From the NCBI GenBank assembly GCA_035315685.1, contig DATFXR010000090.1:1-10813 (forward strand): a stretch of DNA of 10,813 bases. The letters are read 5' to 3'. Both the position numbers and the translations under genes were made by a program. The notes under the pieces were generated by a model that saw only the letters and a program-made list of their open reading frames with translations, did not search any database and was not told where the DNA came from. Positions 1-6,506 of this stretch are shown here, in pieces (the first letter of the stretch is position 1; every line of letters begins with the position of its first letter). The stretch is from QHWK01 sp035315685 (GTDB lineage: Bacteria; Acidobacteriota; Vicinamibacteria; Vicinamibacterales; CAVVIG01).

Positions 1-612
1 CCACGTGTGATGCAGGTTGCCGTCATGAGTGAAACCGGTCGTCTTCACGCAGTTGCCGCCCGCATCGGCGTTGGTCGAGGCATGCAGCGGCTGGTGGATG
101 TCTCCGAGGAAATGAATCAGGAACCGGAGCTCCTTGTCGACGGGGAACCTGCGGGTCGTGCCGTCATCCTCATGGATGGTGATGCTCTTGTTGGCGATGA
201 GATTCGATTTGAGCGTGTCGATCATCTGCGTCACGCAGCCGGTGGCGCACCTGTTCGCGGCTGTGTTCGGCCCCTCGAACAATCCGATGTCGATGAAGTG
301 CCACGGCTCGGTCTTCCCCTTACCACCCGGCATGTGATCGGGCCACGTGGCCATTCGGCCGAACGCTTCGGCCAGCGCCGCGAGCGACGGCGGCGGATCG
401 CCGGGGGCGCCGAGCAACGCGGGAAGGTGGAGTTGATCGTCGCCTCCATTTCTGAGGATCGCGACAATCCGTCGTTTTGTTTTTGCGGTCAGCTTTCTGG
501 CGGCAATCCGGCCGACAATCTGGTGACCGTCGTCGCCCCACGCGATGACGTCACGCACACAAATCGAGAGACCCATCAGGGCTGCGAGGGCGACGCACGT
601 CATCTTCTTCAT
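1..612 (-). CDS. S1/P1-family zinc-dependent nuclease, exported (N-terminal 204 residues, cut by window edge)
   Basis: Reading the minus strand from the ATG at 612 gives 204 open codons running off the window start. Residues 1-24 form a signal peptide that would leave Trp25 as the mature N-terminus. This matters because in P1 nuclease the N-terminal Trp1 and His6 bind zinc; here they match W25 and H30 in WGDDGH. The other family ligands appear in order with the right spacing: D92 (WPDH), H105 (WHFIDI), H167, D171 and H177 (HFLGDIHQPLHA), and H201 (NLHHTW). The last ligand, an Asp four residues after H201, would be the first residue beyond the edge. AGGAGG at 618-623 sits 5 nt before the start. 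The family cleaves single-stranded DNA and RNA and 3'-phosphomonoesters with three zinc ions outside the cytoplasm. A scavenging role is inferred. The gene is divergent from the DUF1501 operon. Confidence 0.93.
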   Translation of the reverse strand, partial: MKKMTCVALAALMGLSICVRDVIAWGDDGHQIVGRIAARKLTAKTKRRIVAILRNGGDDQLHLPALLGAPGDPPPSLAALAEAFGRMATWPDHMPGGKGKTEPWHFIDIGLFEGPNTAANRCATGCVTQMIDTLKSNLIANKSITIHEDDGTTRRFPVDKELRFLIHFLGDIHQPLHASTNADAGGNCVKTTGFTHDGNLHHTW

Positions 613-719
613 GGCGTCCTCCTGCCAGGGTCGCCTGGCCGCGCGCCGGCCAAGGGCGGCCGCCTGCTTCTACTAACGGACGTCGGCCATGGTGGAGAAC
701 ACACGTGCAGCCATTCCGT

Positions 720-748
720 TTGAGCGCATCAGGGAACGGCGCTATCCT
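720..748 (+). promoter_or_regulatory. Candidate sigma70-type promoter of the DUF1501-DUF1800 operon
   Basis: TTGAGC (720-725) and TATCCT (743-748) are separated by exactly 17 bp, and each matches 4 of 6 consensus bases. The predicted transcript start near 755 would leave a leader of about 70 nt before the ATG at 824. This is a visual match only; GC-rich bacteria often tolerate weaker boxes, so other positions are possible. Confidence 0.35.
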
Positions 749-749
749 T

Positions 750-765
750 GGGCCCTCGCGGGCCC
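750..765 (+). other. GC-rich inverted repeat at the predicted transcript start
   Basis: GGGCCC (750-755), TCGC loop (756-759) and GGGCCC (760-765) can form a 6-bp hairpin directly after the candidate promoter of the DUF1501 operon. It could be a 5'-end mRNA hairpin or an operator, or chance in GC-rich DNA. The rest of the 211-bp divergent gap (613-823) shows no gene. Confidence 0.3.
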
Positions 766-823
766 GATCGTGCGTGGCGCCGAACGAATCGGAATCCGGG
801 CGCAGCGTTGTAAAGGGACCATT

Positions 824-2077
824 ATGAGCACCCACGACAAGCTGGCCGACAGCAGCGGCGTCTCGCGCCGCGACATGATCCGCATCGGCGCCGGCGGCCT
901 CGGCTTCGGCCTGTTCGGCGGTATCGGACCGGTGCCCTACGTCTTCAGCAAAGCAAGTGAAGTCGCGGCGGCGAACACGTCGGGCAAGATTCTCGTGGTC
1001 TTCGAGTGGTTCGGCGGCAACGACGGATTGAACACCATCGTGCCCTACGGCGACGCGACGTACTACAAGCACCGCCCGACGATCGGGATCAAAGAGAAAG
1101 ACGTGCTGAAGATCGACGCGCACTTCGGCTGGCAGAAATCGATGGTCGGGATGAAACGGCTGTACGACGAGGGCAAGGTCGCGATCGTGCAGGGTGTCGG
1201 CTACGATCAGCCGTCGTTCTCGCACTTCACCTCGATCTCCTTCTGGCACACTGCCGCCCCGAACAGCGGCAACGAGTACGGCTGGATTGGGCGGACAGCC
1301 ACGGCCCTCGATCCGGCCGGCGCGCGGCCGAACATGATCGTCAACGTCTCGGACAGCCAGAGCCTCGCGGTGAAGGCAGAGAAGCACGTGCCGCTGGTGT
1401 TTCTCGACCCTGCGAAGTTCCAGCGCGGGGTGTTTGCACAGGAGAAGGCGGCGCTCGACGTGCTCGGCTCACAGACGACGCCGGTTGGCGACGCGCACAA
1501 GTACGCGCTGGAGGTGACCAGGAGTGCGGCGCAGGCGTCGGAAATCGTCCGCGCCGCGTGGGGCAAGTACAAAGGGAAGGACAATCCGGATCTGCGATTG
1601 CTCGATCTGGATAAAGTCGCGGCGCTGATCGAGGCGGATTTTCCCACCAAGCTGTATTACGTGCCGCTGCGCAACAGCCTGTTCGACACGCACGTGAACC
1701 AGGCGGCACCGCACGACCGTCAGCTTGAATATTGTTCGGACGCGATCGCCGGTTTCTGCCAGGAGATGAAACGCATCGGCCGCGCGGACGATGTCGTGGT
1801 CTACGTGCACAGCGAGTTCGGCCGGCGCGTACCCGAGAACACGAGCCTCGGTACCGACCACGGCACCGCACAGGTGAACTTCGTGATTGGCAATCCGGTG
1901 AAGGGCGGGATGTATGGTGCGCCGCCCAGCCTGACCAACCTGATCCTCGATGGCAATCTCGAAAACACCACGGACTTCCGCCAGGTGTACGCGACGCTGA
2001 TCGAGGAGTGGATGGGCGCCGATTCCGCGCACGTACTCGGACAGAAGTTCAAGACGCTGGGAATATTCCGGGCGTAG
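824..2077 (+). CDS. Tat-exported DUF1501 family protein
   Basis: This 417-residue protein begins with a twin-arginine signal (R15-R16 in SRRDMIRIGAGG, then a hydrophobic stretch to about residue 40), so it is exported folded. DUF1501 proteins share the alkaline phosphatase/sulfatase-like fold, but no reaction is established. Family-typical segments are FEWFGGNDGLN (60-70) near the start of the fold, HSEFGR (329-334) and GTDHG (343-347), the last two resembling the metal-binding end of that superfamily. Length is normal for the family. An upstream in-frame ATG at 689 would place about 45 residues before the Tat signal and is unlikely; AAGGGA at 813-818 sits 5 nt before the chosen ATG. It is followed after 9 bp by a DUF1800 gene, the usual partner of DUF1501 in Acidobacteriota, Planctomycetes and Proteobacteria. 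Joint secretion or surface-polymer handling is speculative. Confidence 0.9.
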   Translation: MSTHDKLADSSGVSRRDMIRIGAGGLGFGLFGGIGPVPYVFSKASEVAAANTSGKILVVFEWFGGNDGLNTIVPYGDATYYKHRPTIGIKEKDVLKIDAHFGWQKSMVGMKRLYDEGKVAIVQGVGYDQPSFSHFTSISFWHTAAPNSGNEYGWIGRTATALDPAGARPNMIVNVSDSQSLAVKAEKHVPLVFLDPAKFQRGVFAQEKAALDVLGSQTTPVGDAHKYALEVTRSAAQASEIVRAAWGKYKGKDNPDLRLLDLDKVAALIEADFPTKLYYVPLRNSLFDTHVNQAAPHDRQLEYCSDAIAGFCQEMKRIGRADDVVVYVHSEFGRRVPENTSLGTDHGTAQVNFVIGNPVKGGMYGAPPSLTNLILDGNLENTTDFRQVYATLIEEWMGADSAHVLGQKFKTLGIFRA

Positions 2078-2081
2078 GAGG
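2076..2081 (+). promoter_or_regulatory. Ribosome binding site of the DUF1800 gene, overlapping the DUF1501 stop codon
   Basis: A perfect AGGAGG begins inside the TAG stop codon (2075-2077) of DUF1501 and lies 5 nt before the ATG at 2087. This arrangement fixes the DUF1800 start and implies translational coupling of the two genes. Confidence 0.75.
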
Positions 2082-2086
2082 AGAAG

Positions 2087-3850
2087 ATGGCCCGTCGTGT
2101 GGGCTGGTCTCCGGGACCGGCAACCTGGAAAGACGACCTCGCACCGATCGCCGCCGCCGACTGGAACGACGATCGCGCCGCGCACCTGCTCGCCCACGCA
2201 GGGTTCGGCGGCACGCCGGCGGAGATCGACAGACTGTCGGACGCCGGTGTCGAGCACGCGGTCCGCTCGCTCGTGTACTACGAGGACATTCCCAATCCGA
2301 AACTGCAGCCGTTCGTCGAATCAGGGCTGTGGGATCCGTCGTTGAACGGCTTTCCGGAGAGCCGGCCCGAAGCGACCGATCGCGCGCTCAAGACGGGCGC
2401 CTCGATGGGCGTCGAGAACAAGCCGGCCGGCAACCGGCCCGTGCAGCCGACGTCTGATCGTTTCTTCTACTGGCTGCGCGCGACGATGCTCGAGACGCGC
2501 CGGCTCGGCTACTGGTGGGCGAACCGGATGCTGCAGACCACGCATCCCGTGGAAGAGAAGCTGGCATTGCTGTGGCACGGCCACTTCGCCACCCACGAGA
2601 ACAAGGTTCGCGACTACCGGAAAATACTGCAGCAGATCGACCTGTTCGAGCACTATGCGACCGGCAACCTCCGGGAGCTGACGATTCACGTCGCCCAGAA
2701 CCCGGCGATGCTGTACTTCCTCGACGCTCAATACAACGTCAAGGGCGCCGCCAACGAGAACTTCGCCCGCGAGGTGATGGAACTGTTCACCATGGGCGTC
2801 GGGAACTACACGGAGAAGGACGTGCGCGAGGGCGCGCGCGCGTTCACCGGCTGGTACTTCGACAACCTCGCCTTCAAGGTCGACGCCGCCAAGCACGACG
2901 ACGGTCCGAAGACGTTCCTGGGTCGGACCGGGAACTTCGACGGCGTGGACGCCGTGAAGATCATCTTCGAGCAGCCGGTCACGGCGGAATTCCTCGCCGG
3001 AAAGATCTATCGCTTTCTCGTGCGGGAGGACCTGTCAGCGGCGCTGAGAACAAAGCTCGGCGCCATCCTGCGGAGCAGCAACTACGAGATCAAGCCGCTG
3101 CTGACGGCGATTTTCTCGTCGAAGGACTTCTACAGCCAGGCCAGCTACGGGGCGCACATCAAGGGACCGGTCGAGCACATGGTCGCGATGATGAAGCACC
3201 TCGGCGTGGACACCATTCCGGGGGTTCCCGATTTCAACCAGTCAACGATCGCGATGGGTCAGCACCTGCTGAACCCGCCGTCGGTGGCGGGCTGGGCGGG
3301 CGGCAAGGCCTGGATTACGCCGGGTCTGCTCATCGCGCGCGGCAACGTCGCGCGCGACGTCCTGATCCCCGACATGACCGGCTTCAGGGACTGGAACTTC
3401 TCCGCCGGCAGCGATGACCTGCTCGGCCGCCGGCTGCGCGACGGATACGACATCGGCGCGGCGACGGCGGTCAGCGATCCGTCGAACATGACCGCATTCG
3501 ACCGAGCCGCGCTGGAGCGCGATGAGAAATTCAACACGCGCATCTCCGGCTACGTCGGCTGGGAGCAGGCGGCGCGCAAGCTCATTCCGACACCACGGCA
3601 GGCCGCGCAGTTCGATCTCACGCAGATGGTGCTGGAGGGCGGTTCGACGACCACCGGCGAAGCGGTCGACTACCTGCTGCGGCGGATGGTCCGGGTGCCG
3701 ACGGCAAAGACGACGCGCGACGGGTTCGTGGCTTTCCTCACCAAGGAACTTGGAACCGACAGCGTCAGCCGCGCCAGGACCTACATGGAAGACCCGCTGC
3801 GTATGGTCGTCCACATGATCATGAGCACACCGGAGTATCAGATCGTCTGA
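2087..3850 (+). CDS. DUF1800 family protein
   Basis: This 587-residue protein shows the conserved DUF1800 course: AAHLLAHAGFGGTPAEID near residues 31-48, the WHGHF segment at 163-167, ANENFAREVMELFTMG at 222-237 followed by the EGARAFTGW segment, and a C-terminal end reading STPEYQIV. DUF1800 has no proven biochemical activity. It is usually encoded beside DUF1501 and the two are thought to act together outside or at the cell surface; that is family knowledge plus inference. No signal peptide is visible at the N-terminus (MARRVGWSPG), so if the protein leaves the cell it may do so with its Tat-exported partner. Translation is probably coupled to DUF1501 because the AGGAGG overlaps the upstream stop codon. 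Gene order here is DUF1501 first. The gene ends against a cluster of palindromes that may stop or protect the transcript. Confidence 0.9.
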   Translation: MARRVGWSPGPATWKDDLAPIAAADWNDDRAAHLLAHAGFGGTPAEIDRLSDAGVEHAVRSLVYYEDIPNPKLQPFVESGLWDPSLNGFPESRPEATDRALKTGASMGVENKPAGNRPVQPTSDRFFYWLRATMLETRRLGYWWANRMLQTTHPVEEKLALLWHGHFATHENKVRDYRKILQQIDLFEHYATGNLRELTIHVAQNPAMLYFLDAQYNVKGAANENFAREVMELFTMGVGNYTEKDVREGARAFTGWYFDNLAFKVDAAKHDDGPKTFLGRTGNFDGVDAVKIIFEQPVTAEFLAGKIYRFLVREDLSAALRTKLGAILRSSNYEIKPLLTAIFSSKDFYSQASYGAHIKGPVEHMVAMMKHLGVDTIPGVPDFNQSTIAMGQHLLNPPSVAGWAGGKAWITPGLLIARGNVARDVLIPDMTGFRDWNFSAGSDDLLGRRLRDGYDIGAATAVSDPSNMTAFDRAALERDEKFNTRISGYVGWEQAARKLIPTPRQAAQFDLTQMVLEGGSTTTGEAVDYLLRRMVRVPTAKTTRDGFVAFLTKELGTDSVSRARTYMEDPLRMVVHMIMSTPEYQIV

Positions 3851-3985
3851 TCACGGTCCGGCTGAAGCCGGACACTACCGACAAGGGTCACGGTCCGGCT
3901 GAAGCCGGACAGTACCGGGATCACCCTCTTCATCGTCGCGTCCGGCGCGTTAGCCGGGCCATCGTAGTGTCCGGCTTAGCCGGAC
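3851..3985. repeat. Cluster of four REP-like palindromic units between convergent genes
   Basis: Two direct copies of a 30-bp unit (3851-3880 and 3888-3917) differ at one base. Each holds a perfect 8-bp stem GTCCGGCT/AGCCGGAC around a GA centre (3856-3873, 3893-3910). A third copy lies inverted at 3964-3985 and lacks one base at its centre. A fourth, degenerate unit is at 3940-3959 (GTCCGGC, spacer, GCCGGGC). Together they fill nearly all the space between the stop codons of the DUF1800 and DUF1080 genes. Such short palindromes in mixed orientation resemble REP/BIME elements; they could act as bidirectional, non-canonical terminators or mRNA 3'-end stabilisers. No T-tract follows the stems. 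The wide genomic dispersal typical of REP elements is assumed, not shown. Confidence 0.8.
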
Positions 3986-3995
3986 TTGCCGTCGG

Positions 3996-4709
3996 TCACG
4001 GCAGCGCACGGATTTTGACGTTCCGAAAGGCGATCGGAAACTGCTGGTACTGAAGCCGCAGGTGTCCTTCAGAAAACGTCGCGTCGTGAATGTCGAGCGT
4101 GGTCTCGCCGTTCAGTTCGACGACGAGGTGATCGCTGTCCGCGGTGATCTGATAGCGATTCCATTGATCCGCCTTGAACGCGTATTCGCGCGCGGTCTTC
4201 GCAGTGCCGACGATCGCGCCGGTGTTGTAGCCGGCCGGCTGTTGCCGCCAGATCTGCACTTCATAGCCACCATTTTCCTGAGGCGACCGGACGAACACGC
4301 CGCTGTTCGTGTCGGCGCCGCACCTGAATTCGATCGACAACACGAAGTTCTTGTAGCTGCGATCCGACGTCAGGTAGCCGGTCGGCTCGCCGCAGGCCGT
4401 CAACGATCCATCGACGACTTCCCAGTGCGAGCCGCCCGCCGGCACGGCCGGCGTGGATGGCGCTGGTGCACCGACACACGGCTGCGGCGTCCCGACCTGG
4501 CCGGGCTGTGGCGCCGGCGGCGGACCGGATCGGCCGCCGCGTTGCGGCGGCGCCGACACGTGCCATCCCGTGAGAGTCTTGCCGTCGAACAGGAGTTGCC
4601 ACCCCTGCGCGCGCTCTTCAGCGCTCAGCATGTTCAGCGTCTGGCCGGACAGCGTCGCCGTCAACCAGAGAGCCGCCACGGCTGCCAACGACGCCGGCTT
4701 GCGCATCAT
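3996..4709 (-). CDS. Secreted DUF1080 (3-keto-disaccharide hydrolase) domain protein
   Basis: The 237-residue protein starts at one of two adjacent ATGs (4709 or 4706). The open frame reaches 4760, but only the MMRKPASLAAVAALWL segment gives a normal signal peptide, ending near residue 22; no strong ribosome binding site separates the options. The body is a DUF1080 jelly-roll of the concanavalin-like type: LLFDGKTLTGWH (about 39-50), WEVVDGSL (96-103), SGVFVR (136-141), YEVQI (149-153) and the closing FPIAFRNVKIRALP. DUF1080 includes hydrolases of 3-keto-disaccharides and is common in secreted sugar-degrading sets of Acidobacteriota, Planctomycetes and Bacteroidota; the exact substrate cannot be read here. 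An insert rich in Pro, Gly and Ala (about 54-93) with one Cys splits the first strand region. It lies downstream of the hydrolase-like gene on the same strand, 133 bp away. Confidence 0.88.
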   Translation of the reverse strand: MMRKPASLAAVAALWLTATLSGQTLNMLSAEERAQGWQLLFDGKTLTGWHVSAPPQRGGRSGPPPAPQPGQVGTPQPCVGAPAPSTPAVPAGGSHWEVVDGSLTACGEPTGYLTSDRSYKNFVLSIEFRCGADTNSGVFVRSPQENGGYEVQIWRQQPAGYNTGAIVGTAKTAREYAFKADQWNRYQITADSDHLVVELNGETTLDIHDATFSEGHLRLQYQQFPIAFRNVKIRALP

Positions 4710-4768
4710 CGCCGTAGAGTATCTCAGACGGAGACGTCCCGAACGCAGCGCCACGGCCATCGGCGACG

Positions 4769-4824
4769 AGCCATTAGCCTCTAGCCATCAGCCATCAGCC
4801 ATCAGCCATCAGCCATCAGCCATT
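4769..4824. repeat. 7-bp tandem repeat array, eight units
   Basis: Eight head-to-tail 7-mers occupy exactly 56 bp: AGCCATT, AGCCTCT, five perfect AGCCATC copies and a final AGCCATT. On the minus strand, which both flanking genes use, the unit reads GATGGCT. The array lies 18 bp past the stop codon of the glycoside-hydrolase-like gene and about 60 bp upstream of the DUF1080 start. Because 7 is not a multiple of 3 and the array is intergenic, it is not coding. It could vary in copy number by slippage and alter spacing upstream of DUF1080. The rest of the 4710-4842 gap shows nothing else clear. Confidence 0.9.
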
Positions 4825-4842
4825 GACAGCGTCAGCCACCAG

Positions 4843-6246
4843 TCATCCGCGCTCGCACAGCACGACGGGGCCGTCCTGTCGCACAATCCGCCATCCGGGT
4901 GTCGGTACCGCCTGCCAGTCTTCGCGGCCCGAAAACGCCGAGTTGTAGTTGACCGCTGCGGCCTGAGTCGGCCCGACCATGGCGTGCATCCGCGAGGTCT
5001 CGTCGCTGTCGCGCGGATCCAACGCGACCGGCATCGGGACATTCGGATGCGCAGGACCGTAGCGCGTGTACGACCAGGTCGGCGCGTCGATCGGGACCAT
5101 CTCGAGGCTGTCGAACAGCGCTTGGATGCACGACGACTCGACCGGTCCGGGCACCACGCAGCTCTGCATGGTGTTGCTGTCGCCGTGACCGGTCACACCG
5201 GAGGTGAACAGCCCGGCGCCGCCGCCGGCGGCCTTGAACTCGACCGGCCGGTTCGACCGCCGCCCGGGCTGCATGGCCTCCGCCGCGCCCATCGGCTCGT
5301 TGTTGACGCAGGCGTCGTGCGAGCCGGCAAAGCCCTCGAAGCCGCCGCGAATCTCGAATCCGTCCTTGCCCACCTTGCGGAACCAGTCAGGGTCGCGTGA
5401 ATTCTGATAGGTGGTGAACCCCAGCGACGGGATGTACGGCGTCGAATGCGGATCCTGCGGGTTGGGCGCGGCATTGGGCCGGCACATGCCGCGCGCGACC
5501 AGCAGCTTGCTCGGCCATGTGCTCGTGAACTTCGTCGGCAGCTCGCTGTTGCCGTTGTACGGCTCGTTCGCGCACTCGCCAATGGTGTGATCGAAGTCGG
5601 CCAGCACGCTGAACGCGCGGCCGAGAAAGTCCTGCTGCGCGGAGAGACCGTCGGGAATCTGATCGCAGATCGCCGTGCCGAGCAGGCGCAGACGCTGCGC
5701 CGCCGTGAACTCGCACAGGTGCCGCAGATCGTCGAAGTAGGTCGGCACCTGACGGAAGTCGAGGCCGCTGACCTTCCAGTTCAGGAAGACGCGCCACCCG
5801 TTGCCGCCGACCGACCGCGTCCAGTCTGCGTATTTCGCGAGCTGAGCCGTCTCGCCGCGAATCATCAGGCGCTGCGCGTCGAACGCCGTGACGATCTTCC
5901 ACCGCCACGGCCCGACGTTGTCGAACAGGCGCGGTCCATCCACGCGCAGCCGACCGCGAATCTCGGGGCCGGTGACGGTCCCGCCGCCGGACGGCGTGAT
6001 CGGAGTCGGCGTTGGCTGCGGCTTCGGATCGTGCCGTGCGTGCCATTCGGCAGTCTGCTGCACGAAGGCGAGCATGTCGGCGCCGGTTTTTCCAGTCAGC
6101 GCCATACTCAGCAACACGGCGCCGATGGAGTCGTTCTTGTTCTCGAAGTCCGGCATCCGGCCGAGTTCCTGTTTCAGGATTGCCTGGATCGTACCGAGAT
6201 ACATCTGAAGATTTTCCACGGTCAGGTCAACTGGAATGGTCGCCAT
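4843..6246 (-). CDS. Putative TIM-barrel glycoside-hydrolase-like protein with N-terminal helical domain
   Basis: This 467-residue protein is not a family I can name with certainty. The start is set by AGGAGG at 6253-6258, 6 nt before the ATG at 6246; the frame stays open upstream to 6408 but without protein-like sequence. Residues 1-72 look helical (VENLQMYLGTIQAILKQELG). A Pro/Thr linker (75-90) follows, then a barrel-like region from about 97. There, DNVGPWRWKIVTAFDAQRL (109-127), GGNGWRVFLNW (147-157) and ECANEPYNGN (224-233) resemble strands of clan GH-A enzymes, with E228 in an NEP motif as a possible acid/base. A second motif, NNEPMG (315-320), lies 89 residues on, where a nucleophile could sit. 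At least eight Cys residues suggest an extracytoplasmic protein, yet no signal peptide is visible. It is divergent from the tannase gene and possibly cotranscribed with DUF1080. The hydrolase role is inferred. Confidence 0.7.
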   Translation of the reverse strand: MATIPVDLTVENLQMYLGTIQAILKQELGRMPDFENKNDSIGAVLLSMALTGKTGADMLAFVQQTAEWHARHDPKPQPTPTPITPSGGGTVTGPEIRGRLRVDGPRLFDNVGPWRWKIVTAFDAQRLMIRGETAQLAKYADWTRSVGGNGWRVFLNWKVSGLDFRQVPTYFDDLRHLCEFTAAQRLRLLGTAICDQIPDGLSAQQDFLGRAFSVLADFDHTIGECANEPYNGNSELPTKFTSTWPSKLLVARGMCRPNAAPNPQDPHSTPYIPSLGFTTYQNSRDPDWFRKVGKDGFEIRGGFEGFAGSHDACVNNEPMGAAEAMQPGRRSNRPVEFKAAGGGAGLFTSGVTGHGDSNTMQSCVVPGPVESSCIQALFDSLEMVPIDAPTWSYTRYGPAHPNVPMPVALDPRDSDETSRMHAMVGPTQAAAVNYNSAFSGREDWQAVPTPGWRIVRQDGPVVLCERG

Positions 6247-6435
6247 GTCCTTCCTCCTGTCGTCTGCACATCGATCGCGTCGCAGTTCCGACGCGTTCGA
6301 GCAACCTGTGGGTGTCGAGACTCGAGATGAGAAAGCCGCCGGGCGCCGGCTCCATATGGTCGTCGCGAAGCCAACCGCCGCGCAACACCTGCCTGCGGTC
6401 CTGCGCAAAAGGATCGTGAACCGTCCGGAAAGGGA

Positions 6436-6464
6436 TTGATTCCTGCCTGCCGCGCTCCTACATT
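6436..6464 (+). promoter_or_regulatory. Candidate sigma70-type promoter of the tannase gene
   Basis: TTGATT (6436-6441) and TACATT (6459-6464) are spaced by 17 bp, each with 4 of 6 consensus matches, and lie 42 bp upstream of the tannase ATG. The predicted start of transcription is near 6471, giving a leader of about 36 nt that ends in a strong ribosome binding site (GGAGGGG, 6495-6501). The other part of the 260-bp divergent gap (6247-6435) shows no gene or clear promoter for the minus-strand gene. Confidence 0.45.
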
Positions 6465-6472
6465 CCCGAGCA

Positions 6473-6489
6473 CGCGAGCGGGTCTCGCG
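6473..6489 (+). other. Perfect inverted repeat in the tannase leader
   Basis: CGCGAG (6473-6478) and CTCGCG (6484-6489) flank a 5-nt spacer, just after the predicted transcript start and 5 bp before the ribosome binding site. It may be a 5' mRNA hairpin or a binding site for a dimeric regulator. Only the symmetry is observed. Confidence 0.4.
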
Positions 6490-6506
6490 GATACGGAGGG
6501 GTCAGC

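Noticed and set aside
7..723. Open frame of 238 codons on the plus strand
   Set aside because: It lies opposite the S1/P1 nuclease, whose minus-strand translation has signal peptide and zinc motifs. The plus-strand product has no recognisable features.
689..823. Upstream ATG start for DUF1501
   Set aside because: It would put 45 residues before the twin-arginine signal and precede the candidate promoter; the ATG at 824 has a ribosome binding site.
551..1387. Open frame of 278 codons on the minus strand
   Set aside because: It is antisense to the start of DUF1501 and spans the divergent promoter gap; its composition is rich in Arg, Val and Asp, as for a GC-rich shadow frame.
4769..4824. CRISPR array
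   Set aside because: The units are 7 bp and contiguous with no spacers.
4843..6246. Tyrosinase/haemocyanin-like enzyme
   Set aside because: Considered at first for this gene next to the tannase, but no paired copper-binding His motifs are present and NEP barrel motifs are.
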